Positions 1 to 5,350 of a stretch of 5,630 bases of DNA are shown piece after piece. Position 1 is the first letter of the stretch; each line of letters starts with the position of its first letter. The notes below the pieces were generated by a model. That model was given only the letters and a program-made list of their open reading frames with translations. It did not search any database and had not been told where the DNA came from. The translations under genes and the position numbers were made by a program. This DNA is from an uncultured Eubacteriales bacterium (GTDB lineage: Bacteria > Bacillota > Clostridia > Lachnospirales > Anaerotignaceae). Where the stretch lies: assembly GCA_900548595.1 (NCBI GenBank), contig URLB01000125.1, positions 1 through 5,630 of the forward strand, given 5' to 3'.

Positions 1-2
1 TG

Positions 3-1499
3 TTCTCCAAAATCGAGCCTGTTGCGGCATATATAAATTTCTTTACAAACAAAAGTATGTACGCAAAGACTGTTATAGAAAAGGTAGCCGCAGAGGGCGA
101 AAGCTATGGCATGACAGACGAGGGCTGCGGCAAAACAGTTGTTATAGACTATTCTTCACCTAATATAGCAAAGCCTTTCCACGTCGGACATCTTCGTTCA
201 ACGGTTATTGGAGCGGCTCTTTACAGAATATTTGAAAAGATGGGTTATAAATGCGTAGGAATAAACCATCTCGGAGACTGGGGAACGCAGTTCGGAAAGC
301 TTATAGAAGCCTATAAACGCTGGGGCAGTAAAGAAAGCGTTGAACAAAAGGGTATAAGCGAGCTTACGCGTATATATGTAAAATTCCACGAGGAGGCTGA
401 AAAAGACCCGTCCCTTGACGATATTGCCAGAGCATGGTTTGTAAAAATGCAGAACGGCGACGAGGAAGCGATTTCCCTTTGGAAATGGTTCTATGATATA
501 AGTATAAAGGAATTTGAAAGGGTTTACGATAAGCTGGGCGTAAAATTCGACTACTATACGGGCGAAAGCTTCTATAATGATAAAATGGCTCCCGTTGTGG
601 AGGAGCTTAAGGAAAAGGGACTTCTTACGGAAAGCAACGGAGCTATGATAGTCGATTTGGAGGACGCAAAAATGCCTCCGTGCCTTATTATAAGAACAGA
701 CGGCGGAACGCTTTATGCAACGAGAGATATAACGGCTGCTCTTTACAGAAAGAAAACATACGATTTCGACAAGGCTCTTTATGTTACTGCAATAGACCAG
801 AATCTCCACTTTGCCCAGTGGTTCAAGGTTATAGAAAAAATGGGATATGACTGGGCGGAAAACCTTGTACACGTTCCATTCGGTCTTGTAAGTCTTGAGG
901 ACGGTAAGCTTTCCACAAGAAAGGGTAAAGTCGTTCTTATGGAGGAACTTTTGGACGAGGCTGTTAAAAAGACCCTCGGCATAATAGATGAGAAAAATCC
1001 CGATTTACCGAAAAAGGACGAGGTTGCCAAGGAAGTCGGCATAGGCGCCGTAATATTCGACGATTTATATAACGGAAGAATAAAAGACATCGTATTCTCG
1101 TGGGACAGAATGTTGAACTTCGACGGCGAGACGGGCCCTTACGTTCAGTATACTCATGCGAGAGCGTGCAGCGTTCTCAAAAAGGCAGGATACTGTGATG
1201 AGATGAAAAAGGATATAGATTATTCCGTACTGACGGACGACGCTTCAGCAGACGTATGCAAAATACTTGCCAACTACTCCGCAAAGATAAAGGAAGCTGC
1301 CAACAGATACGAGCCTTCGGTAATTGCCAGATATTTGGTTGACCTTTCACAGGCGTTTAATAAATTCTATCATGACAATATTATATTGACAGATGACGAA
1401 GCCGTAAGAAAAGCAAGACTTATGGTTGTGGACTGTGTAAGGACCGTATTGAAGTCGGGACTTGCCATACTCGGCATAAAGGCTCCCGAACAGATGTAA
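3..1499 (+). CDS. argS: Arginyl-tRNA synthetase, 5'-truncated by the window edge
   Basis: Class I aminoacyl-tRNA synthetase that charges tRNA-Arg with arginine in the cytoplasm, using ATP. The frame is open from base 3, well before the first ATG at 57, and the residues encoded at 15-44 (IEPVAAYINF) resemble the end of the ArgS N-terminal add-on domain, so ATG 57 is an internal Met and the gene starts upstream. 498 residues are visible; full-length ArgS is usually about 550-590. The HIGH signature appears as HVGH (bases 180-191) inside SPNIAKPFHVGHLRST, and the KMSKS-equivalent as KLSTRKG (906-926), a divergent loop typical of ArgS. The GPYVQYTHAR segment (about 1132-1161) opens the C-terminal helical anticodon-binding (DALR) domain, which ends in the characteristic GIKAPEQM. 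The reading frame is intact. The gene appears to be transcribed from outside the window and ends at a terminator hairpin that contains a parS site. Confidence 0.97.
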   Translation, partial: FSKIEPVAAYINFFTNKSMYAKTVIEKVAAEGESYGMTDEGCGKTVVIDYSSPNIAKPFHVGHLRSTVIGAALYRIFEKMGYKCVGINHLGDWGTQFGKLIEAYKRWGSKESVEQKGISELTRIYVKFHEEAEKDPSLDDIARAWFVKMQNGDEEAISLWKWFYDISIKEFERVYDKLGVKFDYYTGESFYNDKMAPVVEELKEKGLLTESNGAMIVDLEDAKMPPCLIIRTDGGTLYATRDITAALYRKKTYDFDKALYVTAIDQNLHFAQWFKVIEKMGYDWAENLVHVPFGLVSLEDGKLSTRKGKVVLMEELLDEAVKKTLGIIDEKNPDLPKKDEVAKEVGIGAVIFDDLYNGRIKDIVFSWDRMLNFDGETGPYVQYTHARACSVLKKAGYCDEMKKDIDYSVLTDDASADVCKILANYSAKIKEAANRYEPSVIARYLVDLSQAFNKFYHDNIILTDDEAVRKARLMVVDCVRTVLKSGLAILGIKAPEQM

Positions 1500-1509
1500 A
1501 ACGTATTTT

Positions 1510-1546
1510 AAGGACTGTGTTTCACGTGAAACACGGTTCTTTTTTT
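1510..1546 (+). terminator. Intrinsic terminator of argS, built around a parS palindrome
   Basis: Starting 11 bases after the argS stop, bases 1510-1524 can pair with 1527-1541. The pairing is continuous apart from two G-U wobbles (1513/1538 and 1516/1535), and the T-run 1540-1546 follows. Closed as an RNA hairpin with an ACGU loop, this is a stem of about 14 bp plus a U-tract, the shape of a rho-independent terminator. The inner stem is the parS palindrome itself, and the outer stem (AGGACT against GGTTCT) extends it. The U-tract exists only in the argS direction. Confidence 0.8.
1518..1533. promoter_or_regulatory. parS: parS site 1 (ParB/Spo0J centromere site), perfect consensus
   Basis: The 16-bp sequence TGTTTCACGTGAAACA matches the chromosomal parS consensus at every position; the perfect palindrome extends one base further on each side (1517-1534). 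parS is where the ParB HTH domain binds and where CTP-dependent ParB clamps load before sliding onto flanking DNA. It lies about 310 bp upstream of parA, between argS and the parAB operon, as expected for a cis-acting segregation locus. Confidence 0.95.
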
Positions 1547-1558
1547 GATTAAATGTTA

Positions 1559-1574
1559 TGTTTCACGTGAAACT
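1559..1574. promoter_or_regulatory. parS: parS site 2, 15 of 16 consensus
   Basis: TGTTTCACGTGAAACT differs from the parS consensus only in its last base (T for A). The central 14-bp palindrome GTTTCACGTGAAAC is intact, so ParB should still recognise it. Its centre is 41 bp from that of site 1, about four helical turns, so the two sites face nearly the same side of the helix. It ends 34 bp before the likely parA extended -10 element, so a ParB complex here could influence parAB transcription. Confidence 0.92.
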
Positions 1575-1607
1575 TAAAGAAATTAGGTTTTTTTTATTAT
1601 AAAATTA

Positions 1608-1616
1608 TGCTATCAT
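1608..1616 (+). promoter_or_regulatory. Likely parAB operon promoter (extended -10)
   Basis: TGCTATCAT matches the extended -10 pattern TGnTATAAT with one mismatch. At 17 bp spacing the -35 position falls in a T-run (1588-1593) with little likeness to TTGACA, so recognition would rest on the extended -10. It is the best promoter-like element between the argS terminator and parA. It predicts a transcript start near 1622-1624 and a leader of about 220 nt. Confidence 0.5.
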
Positions 1617-1690
1617 ATTATAAAAACAATAATCTTTCGGTAAAAAACGAGTTTATGAAGAAAAAATCCGTTCGGTAAGCCTTTGGTTTT

Positions 1691-1720
1691 AAAAATTGCG
1701 GTTTGGTTCGCAGTTTTTTT
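1691..1720 (+). other. Hairpin followed by T-run in the parA leader (possible attenuator)
   Basis: Bases 1691-1700 (AAAAATTGCG) can pair with 1709-1718 (CGCAGTTTTT), one pair being a U-G wobble, around an 8-base loop, with a T-run at 1714-1720. The form resembles an intrinsic terminator, but the GC core is only about four pairs and the U-tract is partly used in the stem, so termination efficiency is uncertain. A flanking pair, 1671-1676 (TTCGGT) with 1731-1736 (ACCGAA), could enclose the hairpin. Confidence 0.35.
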
Positions 1721-1766
1721 AAAAATAATAACCGAATGTAAAAGTTTTGATGTGAGCCGAAAGACA

Positions 1767-1804
1767 GGATATGAAATTAATAACCGACGGTTGTTTTCAT
1801 ATCC
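1767..1804 (+). other. Long hairpin in the parA leader
   Basis: Bases 1767-1776 (GGATATGAAA) and 1795-1804 (TTTCATATCC) form a perfect 10-bp inverted repeat. Inside it, 1782-1785 (AACC) can pair with 1789-1792 (GGTT). No T-run follows, so it is not a terminator. It lies 37 bases upstream of the parA start, where it could affect mRNA stability or ribosome access, or serve as a DNA inverted repeat for a protein. I recognise no known riboswitch or leader family. Confidence 0.6.
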
Positions 1805-1841
1805 CGAGGAAATAAATATTATAAATAGGATTGATGAAATT

Positions 1842-2615
1842 ATGGGTAAATTAAGAAAAATAGCCGTTGCCAATCAGAAAGGCGGCGTCGGAAAAACAAC
1901 GACAGTCGTTAATTTGGCGGCGTGTCTGGGCGAGCAGGGCAAAAGAGTTCTTGTAATAGACGCCGACGCCCAGGGAAATACCACAAGCGGTCTCGGTCTG
2001 GAAAAAAATAAACTGGAAAACACGCTTTATAATGTCCTTTTAGGGGAAATAAAGGCGGAGGAAGCCGTTTATAAAACCGTAGCGGACGGAGTTGACGTAA
2101 TACCGTCTAATATGGATTTATCGGGAGCGGAGATAGAGCTTATAGCTGCCGACGGGCGAGAATATATAATGAAAGAATGTATAAGCTCCATGGAGAAAAA
2201 CTATGATTTTGTTATTATAGACTGCCCTCCGTCCCTGGGACTTGTTACGCTTAACGCACTGACAGCGGCTGATACGGTGCTTGTGCCTGTACAGTGCGAG
2301 TATTTCGCGCTGGAAGGAATGGAACAGCTTTTCCACACAATAAGCCTCGTACAGAGCAGGCTGAATCCCTCCCTTGAAATAGAGGGCGTTGTATTTACGA
2401 TGTACGATTCCAGAACAAACCTTTCCTTGGAAGTGGTTGAGGAAGTCAAAAAGGTTCTCAGTCCGTCCATGTACAGCGCAATAATACCCAGGAATGTCAG
2501 ACTGGGAGAAGCGCCCAGTTACGGTCTGCCTATAACCGTATATGATACAAGGTCAAAGGGTGCGGAAAGCTATAGGGCGCTTGCCGAAACGGTCATAAGT
2601 AAGGAGTGGAAATAA
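1842..2615 (+). CDS. parA: Chromosome-partitioning ATPase ParA (Soj)
   Basis: P-loop ATPase of the ParA/MinD superfamily, 257 residues, the usual size for chromosomal Soj. It should dimerise with ATP, bind nucleoid DNA non-specifically and be stimulated by ParB in origin segregation; in Bacillus, Soj also controls DnaA. The deviant Walker A KGGVGKTT spans residues 13-20 with signature Lys13 and Lys18. Asp40 lies in the Walker A' segment DADAQGN, where most homologues have DxDPQGN, so an Ala replaces the usual Pro. Walker B is VIIDCPPS with Asp127. There is no N-terminal HTH, in contrast to many plasmid ParA proteins. ATG 1842 is chosen because MGKLRKIAVANQKGG begins as Soj proteins do; a frame open back to TTG 1683 adds unrelated residues from the leader. 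The Shine-Dalgarno sequence is weak (AGGA 1827-1830, 11 bases away). Its stop overlaps the parB start. Confidence 0.97.
   Translation: MGKLRKIAVANQKGGVGKTTTVVNLAACLGEQGKRVLVIDADAQGNTTSGLGLEKNKLENTLYNVLLGEIKAEEAVYKTVADGVDVIPSNMDLSGAEIELIAADGREYIMKECISSMEKNYDFVIIDCPPSLGLVTLNALTAADTVLVPVQCEYFALEGMEQLFHTISLVQSRLNPSLEIEGVVFTMYDSRTNLSLEVVEEVKKVLSPSMYSAIIPRNVRLGEAPSYGLPITVYDTRSKGAESYRALAETVISKEWK
2601..2606 (+). promoter_or_regulatory. Ribosome binding site of parB
   Basis: AAGGAG lies 8 bases before ATG 2615. It fixes the parB start there and argues against the in-frame GTG at 2606, which overlaps the site itself. It lies within the last codons of parA, so parA and parB are likely translationally coupled. 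Confidence 0.85.
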
Positions 2616-3481
2616 TGGTCAAAAAAGGTTTAGGCTCCAAGGGAAGAGGTCTGGAAGCTCTTATTTCCCAGCAGATGGACAACATAAACGACAAGGGCGT
2701 GGCGGAAATAGATATAAATAAAATCAGTCCTAACAGAGAACAGCCGAGAAGGGTATTTGATGAGTTTGCCCTGGAGGAACTGGCTGAATCCATAAAACAG
2801 GTTGGAGTTATACAGCCGATAATATTGGCAAGGGACGGAGAATTTTACAAAATAATAGCCGGAGAAAGACGTTGGAGAGCGGCAAAAATAGCCGGTATTG
2901 ATAAAATACCCGCAATAATCAGAAATTATGATGAAAGCGCTGCCTTTGAGGTGGCTCTTATCGAAAATCTGCAAAGGGAAAATCTGAACGCCATTGAAGA
3001 GGCTGGAGGATATAAAAGGTTAATAGACGAATTTTCCATGAGCCAGGAGGAGGTTGCGGAAAAGGTGGGGAAGAGCCGTTCAGCCGTAGCCAATTCACTC
3101 CGTCTTTTAAATCTGGACGACAGAGTTCAGAAAATGATACATGACAATAAACTTTCGGGAGGACATGCAAGGGCTCTTCTCGGACTTAACGACAGCGCCA
3201 GACAGGCGGAAATAGCCGAAAAGATAATAGAAAACGGAATGAGCGTCAGGGCAACGGAAAACCTCGTAAAAACGCTGAATAACGCTAAACCCGTGGAAAT
3301 AAGGCCGTCATCCTTTGATGTCAGTCAGTATAAATCCATTGAAAAAAATCTGAAAAGCCTTTTCGGTACAAAGGTAAAGCTCAACTGCAAAAAAAATAAA
3401 GGAAAAATCGAAATAGAATACTATTCCGACGCGGATTTGGAAAGAATATTGGAATTGATCAATAAAATAGATGAAGGGTGA
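2615..3481 (+). CDS. parB: Centromere-binding protein ParB (Spo0J)
   Basis: ParB-family CTPase clamp, 288 residues, close to the roughly 280-290 normal for Spo0J. It binds parS, slides along neighbouring DNA, recruits SMC and stimulates ParA. Domains in order: a basic N-terminal peptide (residues 3-17, KKGLGSKGRGLEALI) of the kind that activates ParA; the CTP-binding ParB/Srx domain with QPRR (43-46), GERRWRA (83-89) and ENLQREN (117-123); a helix-turn-helix at about 143-165 (from SQEEVAEKVGKS) that reads parS; and a C-terminal dimerisation region from about 225, after a short linker. ATG 2615 is chosen on the strong AAGGAG site and the conserved MVKKGLG start; its A is also the last base of the parA stop codon. 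Two matching parS sites lie about 1.1 kb upstream. All key motifs are present, so the protein should be functional. Confidence 0.97.
   Translation: MVKKGLGSKGRGLEALISQQMDNINDKGVAEIDINKISPNREQPRRVFDEFALEELAESIKQVGVIQPIILARDGEFYKIIAGERRWRAAKIAGIDKIPAIIRNYDESAAFEVALIENLQRENLNAIEEAGGYKRLIDEFSMSQEEVAEKVGKSRSAVANSLRLLNLDDRVQKMIHDNKLSGGHARALLGLNDSARQAEIAEKIIENGMSVRATENLVKTLNNAKPVEIRPSSFDVSQYKSIEKNLKSLFGTKVKLNCKKNKGKIEIEYYSDADLERILELINKIDEG
3474..3478 (+). promoter_or_regulatory. Ribosome binding site deciding the DUF4446 start
   Basis: AAGGG at 3474-3478 lies 8 bases before ATG 3487. The alternative in-frame GTG at 3478 overlaps this site and has no purine-rich sequence at the right distance upstream. 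ATG 3487 is therefore preferred, giving a 5-base gap after parB rather than an overlap. Confidence 0.65.
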
Positions 3482-3486
3482 GGCTT

Positions 3487-4191
3487 ATGATTGAGGGAAG
3501 TTTTTTCGGTCAAAACCTTGACCTGTGGATTTCCATAATATTGACGGTTTTGGTATTGGCGCTCGGTCTTGTCATTTACGATATATATAACCATCGGAAG
3601 CTGAAAGCAAGATACGAAGTATTTATGGGCATCAATAAAAAACGCAGAAACGACGTCAACATGGAAAAGCTGTTGGTGGAATGTGTGGCAAAGGCGGAAA
3701 GCATAGACGAAAAATATACAAAGGTACTGGAAATAGTACAGGATATGAACAAAAATATGAAGTATTGCTGTCAGAAGGTCGGCATAGTAAGATATAATCC
3801 CTTTGAGGAAATGGGAGGAAATCTGTGTTTTGCCGTTGCAATACTGGACGCCGAGGATACCGGAATCGTAATAAACGGAATACACAGCCGAAGCGGTACG
3901 TTTACCTATGCAAAGCCTGTCGAACTGGGGGTAAGCACATATATACTCTCAAAAGAGGAGCAGGAAGCCATTGACAAGGCTAAAAATAACGCTTATCAGG
4001 CGGTCAAAAAGACCGTAACCGTTAAAGAGCCGGCAAGGACGCTTCGCGCTAAGAAAATGAAAGAAAAGGCTCTGGCTGAAAAGGAAAGACAGAAAGAGAA
4101 AGCAGAAATATATAAAAATGCCGCGGCAAAGGCAAAAAGGAAAAAAGCGGTGAAAAATGTAAAAAAATCTGTGGATAAAGGCAGAGGATAA
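3487..4191 (+). CDS. DUF4446 family membrane protein with a basic C-terminal tail
   Basis: 234 residues from ATG 3487. A short N-terminus leads into one hydrophobic segment (about 13-31, LWISIILTVLVLALGLVIY), then a helical, coiled-coil-like stretch (about 36-92). Next comes the part by which I recognise DUF4446: VRYNPFEEMGGNLCFAVAILD (from 101), the SRSGTFTYAKPV region (134-145) and LSKEEQEAIDKA (154-165). The function of the family is unknown to me; it is often found beside parAB in Clostridia and Bacilli, as here, 5 bases after parB. Members I know of are about 165-180 residues and end near the EEQEAI motif. This one continues for about 68 residues (167-234) with 24 Lys/Arg against 7 Asp/Glu, probably helical and perhaps able to bind DNA, RNA or membrane lipid. 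It ends in tandem TAA codons. A DnaA-box sequence lies inside the last codons. Confidence 0.85.
   Translation: MIEGSFFGQNLDLWISIILTVLVLALGLVIYDIYNHRKLKARYEVFMGINKKRRNDVNMEKLLVECVAKAESIDEKYTKVLEIVQDMNKNMKYCCQKVGIVRYNPFEEMGGNLCFAVAILDAEDTGIVINGIHSRSGTFTYAKPVELGVSTYILSKEEQEAIDKAKNNAYQAVKKTVTVKEPARTLRAKKMKEKALAEKERQKEKAEIYKNAAAKAKRKKAVKNVKKSVDKGRG
4170..4178 (-). promoter_or_regulatory. DnaA box 1, perfect, inside the DUF4446 gene end
   Basis: TGTGGATAA on the + strand is TTATCCACA on the - strand, the strongest DnaA-box consensus. It lies within the codons for SVDK near the C-terminus of the DUF4446 protein. Taken alone it could be chance, but two more consensus boxes and one near match follow within 75 bp. 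Confidence 0.7.
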
Positions 4192-4208
4192 TAACAGGAA
4201 ATTTGACT

Positions 4209-4217
4209 TTATCCACA
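4209..4217 (+). promoter_or_regulatory. DnaA box 2, perfect
   Basis: TTATCCACA, an exact match to the high-affinity DnaA-box consensus, lies in the 82-bp gap between the DUF4446 and HAD genes. Its last five bases form most of the left arm of the hairpin at 4213-4228. Confidence 0.8.
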
Positions 4218-4228
4218 GGAAACTGTGG
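4213..4228. repeat. Inverted repeat with GAAA loop overlapping DnaA box 2
   Basis: CCACAG (4213-4218) and CTGTGG (4223-4228) are perfect inverted repeats around GAAA, a GNRA-type tetraloop if transcribed. No T-run follows on either strand, so it is unlikely to be an efficient intrinsic terminator, though it could stabilise the 3' end of the parAB-DUF4446 message. As DNA it places half-box sequence on both sides of the loop. Confidence 0.6.
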
Positions 4229-4237
4229 TTATCAACA
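4229..4237 (+). promoter_or_regulatory. DnaA box 3, one mismatch
   Basis: TTATCAACA differs from TTATCCACA at one position (A for C at base 6). It has the same orientation as box 2 and starts 20 bp after it, about two helical turns, consistent with side-by-side DnaA binding. Confidence 0.55.
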
Positions 4238-4243
4238 TGAAAT

Positions 4244-4252
4244 TGTGTATAA
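4244..4252 (-). promoter_or_regulatory. DnaA box 4, consensus
   Basis: TGTGTATAA reads TTATACACA on the - strand, which fits TTATNCACA fully. It overlaps a possible -10 element (TATAAG, 4248-4253) for the HAD gene, so DnaA bound here could compete with RNA polymerase. The -35 for that element is poor, so the promoter itself is uncertain. Confidence 0.7.
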
Positions 4253-4262
4253 GTAGTGAATC

Positions 4263-4268
4263 GGTGAT
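4263..4268 (+). promoter_or_regulatory. Ribosome binding site of the HAD gene
   Basis: GGTGAT, complementary to the GATCACC part of the 16S rRNA 3' end, lies 5 bases before ATG 4274. It is shifted relative to the usual AGGAGG core but supports this start. Confidence 0.55.
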
Positions 4269-4273
4269 AAAAA

Positions 4274-5350
4274 ATGAGTTATAAAATGTTATTTCTGGAT
4301 TTGGACGATACCCTTTTATCATCTGATATGTCCATATCGGAAACAAATCTGGAGGCAATAAAAAAGGCTTCCGACGCCGGCGCGAATATTGTTATATGCA
4401 CGGGCAGAGGTATTTTCAGCGTAAAGCATATAGCGCAGAAGCTAGGCGTTGACAACGGATATATTATATGTCTTAACGGAGGAGCGGTATACAAAGGATT
4501 TCCGCCTGTGCTGATGAAGGAAAATCTGTTTGAAAGTTCCTCTGCTGTGGAAATTTATAAAGCGGCAAAGAAATACGGCGTTGATATACAGATATACAGG
4601 GACGACAGACTGATCGTGGAAAATATCAGCGAAAGGGTAAAGGCGTATATAGATAAGCTTTCCGCCGAATATACTGTTGTCGACAGTATAGAGGAATACG
4701 ACGGAAAAATATCAAAAATACTGCTGAACGGTCCCAACGAACTGCTTTTGAAAATAGAAAAAGAGATGAAGCATAAATTAAACGGTAAGTTTAACTGCTT
4801 TTTCTCCAACCCGAATTATTTGGAGTTTACGGGTATTGGCTCTACAAAGGGCGAGGCGTTGGCTTCTCTGGCTAAAGATTTGGGAGTGGATATAAGCGAA
4901 ACCATAGCAATGGGCGACAGCTTCAACGATATTTCCATGGTGAAAGCGGCAGGATTGGGGGTTGCGGTGCGAAACGCCGTACAGCCTTTGAAGGACGAAG
5001 CGGATTATATAACAAAGGCGACCAATGACGAAGGCGCAGTGGCAGAGGTAATAAACAGGTATATACTCTGTACGGAAAAGGTCAGCGTAGGGGAATATAA
5101 ATTTCGTATTCCGGTAAGAATATTCATTATAATAGCGGTAATAGAACAGCTTATTGCCAGCGCATTTAATCTGAAAGCGCTTAAACTGCTGAGGTATGAA
5201 TATACGGCGGCAGGAGGAGACAGTGTGAAATTCGGCGTCATTGCGTTTATAATACCGCTTGTGATGTGCTTTGTGGTAGACTATTTTAATCAGAAAACAA
5301 AGGGCGAGGACGAGGAAGAATTTTGGATAAGTAAGTACGGACAGAAATAA
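4274..5350 (+). CDS. Cof-type HAD phosphatase with a two-helix membrane extension
   Basis: The first 264 residues form a haloacid dehalogenase hydrolase of the Cof/YidA (class IIB) type, which dephosphorylates small phosphorylated metabolites such as sugar phosphates; the substrate cannot be read from sequence. Motif I is DLDDTL with nucleophile Asp9 and acid/base Asp11. Motif II is CTGR with Thr43, motif III is Lys192 in STKGEAL, and motif IV is GDSFND with Asp215 and Asp219. The cap domain lies between motifs II and III. All catalytic residues are present. Family members usually stop near residue 265-275. Here 94 more residues follow, with hydrophobic segments at about 279-298 and 320-338, then an acidic tail (KGEDEEEFW). 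The enzyme is thus probably tied to the inner face of the membrane, N-terminus in the cytoplasm. Start ATG 4274 gives the canonical N-terminus just before motif I. It follows a DnaA-box cluster, and no clear terminator is visible after it. Confidence 0.9.
   Translation: MSYKMLFLDLDDTLLSSDMSISETNLEAIKKASDAGANIVICTGRGIFSVKHIAQKLGVDNGYIICLNGGAVYKGFPPVLMKENLFESSSAVEIYKAAKKYGVDIQIYRDDRLIVENISERVKAYIDKLSAEYTVVDSIEEYDGKISKILLNGPNELLLKIEKEMKHKLNGKFNCFFSNPNYLEFTGIGSTKGEALASLAKDLGVDISETIAMGDSFNDISMVKAAGLGVAVRNAVQPLKDEADYITKATNDEGAVAEVINRYILCTEKVSVGEYKFRIPVRIFIIIAVIEQLIASAFNLKALKLLRYEYTAAGGDSVKFGVIAFIIPLVMCFVVDYFNQKTKGEDEEEFWISKYGQK

Noticed and set aside
198..872. Long - strand open frame (224 codons) opposite argS
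   Set aside because: It lies wholly within the well-supported argS gene, its translation shows no recognisable domain, and no ribosome binding site or promoter supports it.
1559..1600. Second parS palindrome as a terminator
   Set aside because: The arms pair over only 7 bp without outer extension, and the T-run starts 14 bases later, too far for an intrinsic terminator.
1683..1841. N-terminal extension of ParA from TTG 1683
   Set aside because: The added 53 residues resemble no ParA sequence, overlap the leader hairpins and lack a good ribosome binding site; ATG 1842 gives the normal Soj start.
1613..1873. - strand open frame of 86 codons across the parA leader
   Set aside because: Low-complexity, hydrophobic translation from AT-rich DNA, running into the conserved start of parA; no ribosome binding site or homology recognised.
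2329..2337. TTTTCCACA, one mismatch from a DnaA box, inside parA
   Set aside because: Isolated in coding sequence with no neighbouring boxes; expected by chance in a window of this size.
4203..4234. Promoter with -35 TTGACT (4203-4208) for the HAD gene
   Set aside because: The -35 is good, but no -10-like hexamer lies at 16-18 bp; the nearest (TTATCA) is 20 bp away and coincides with DnaA box 3.
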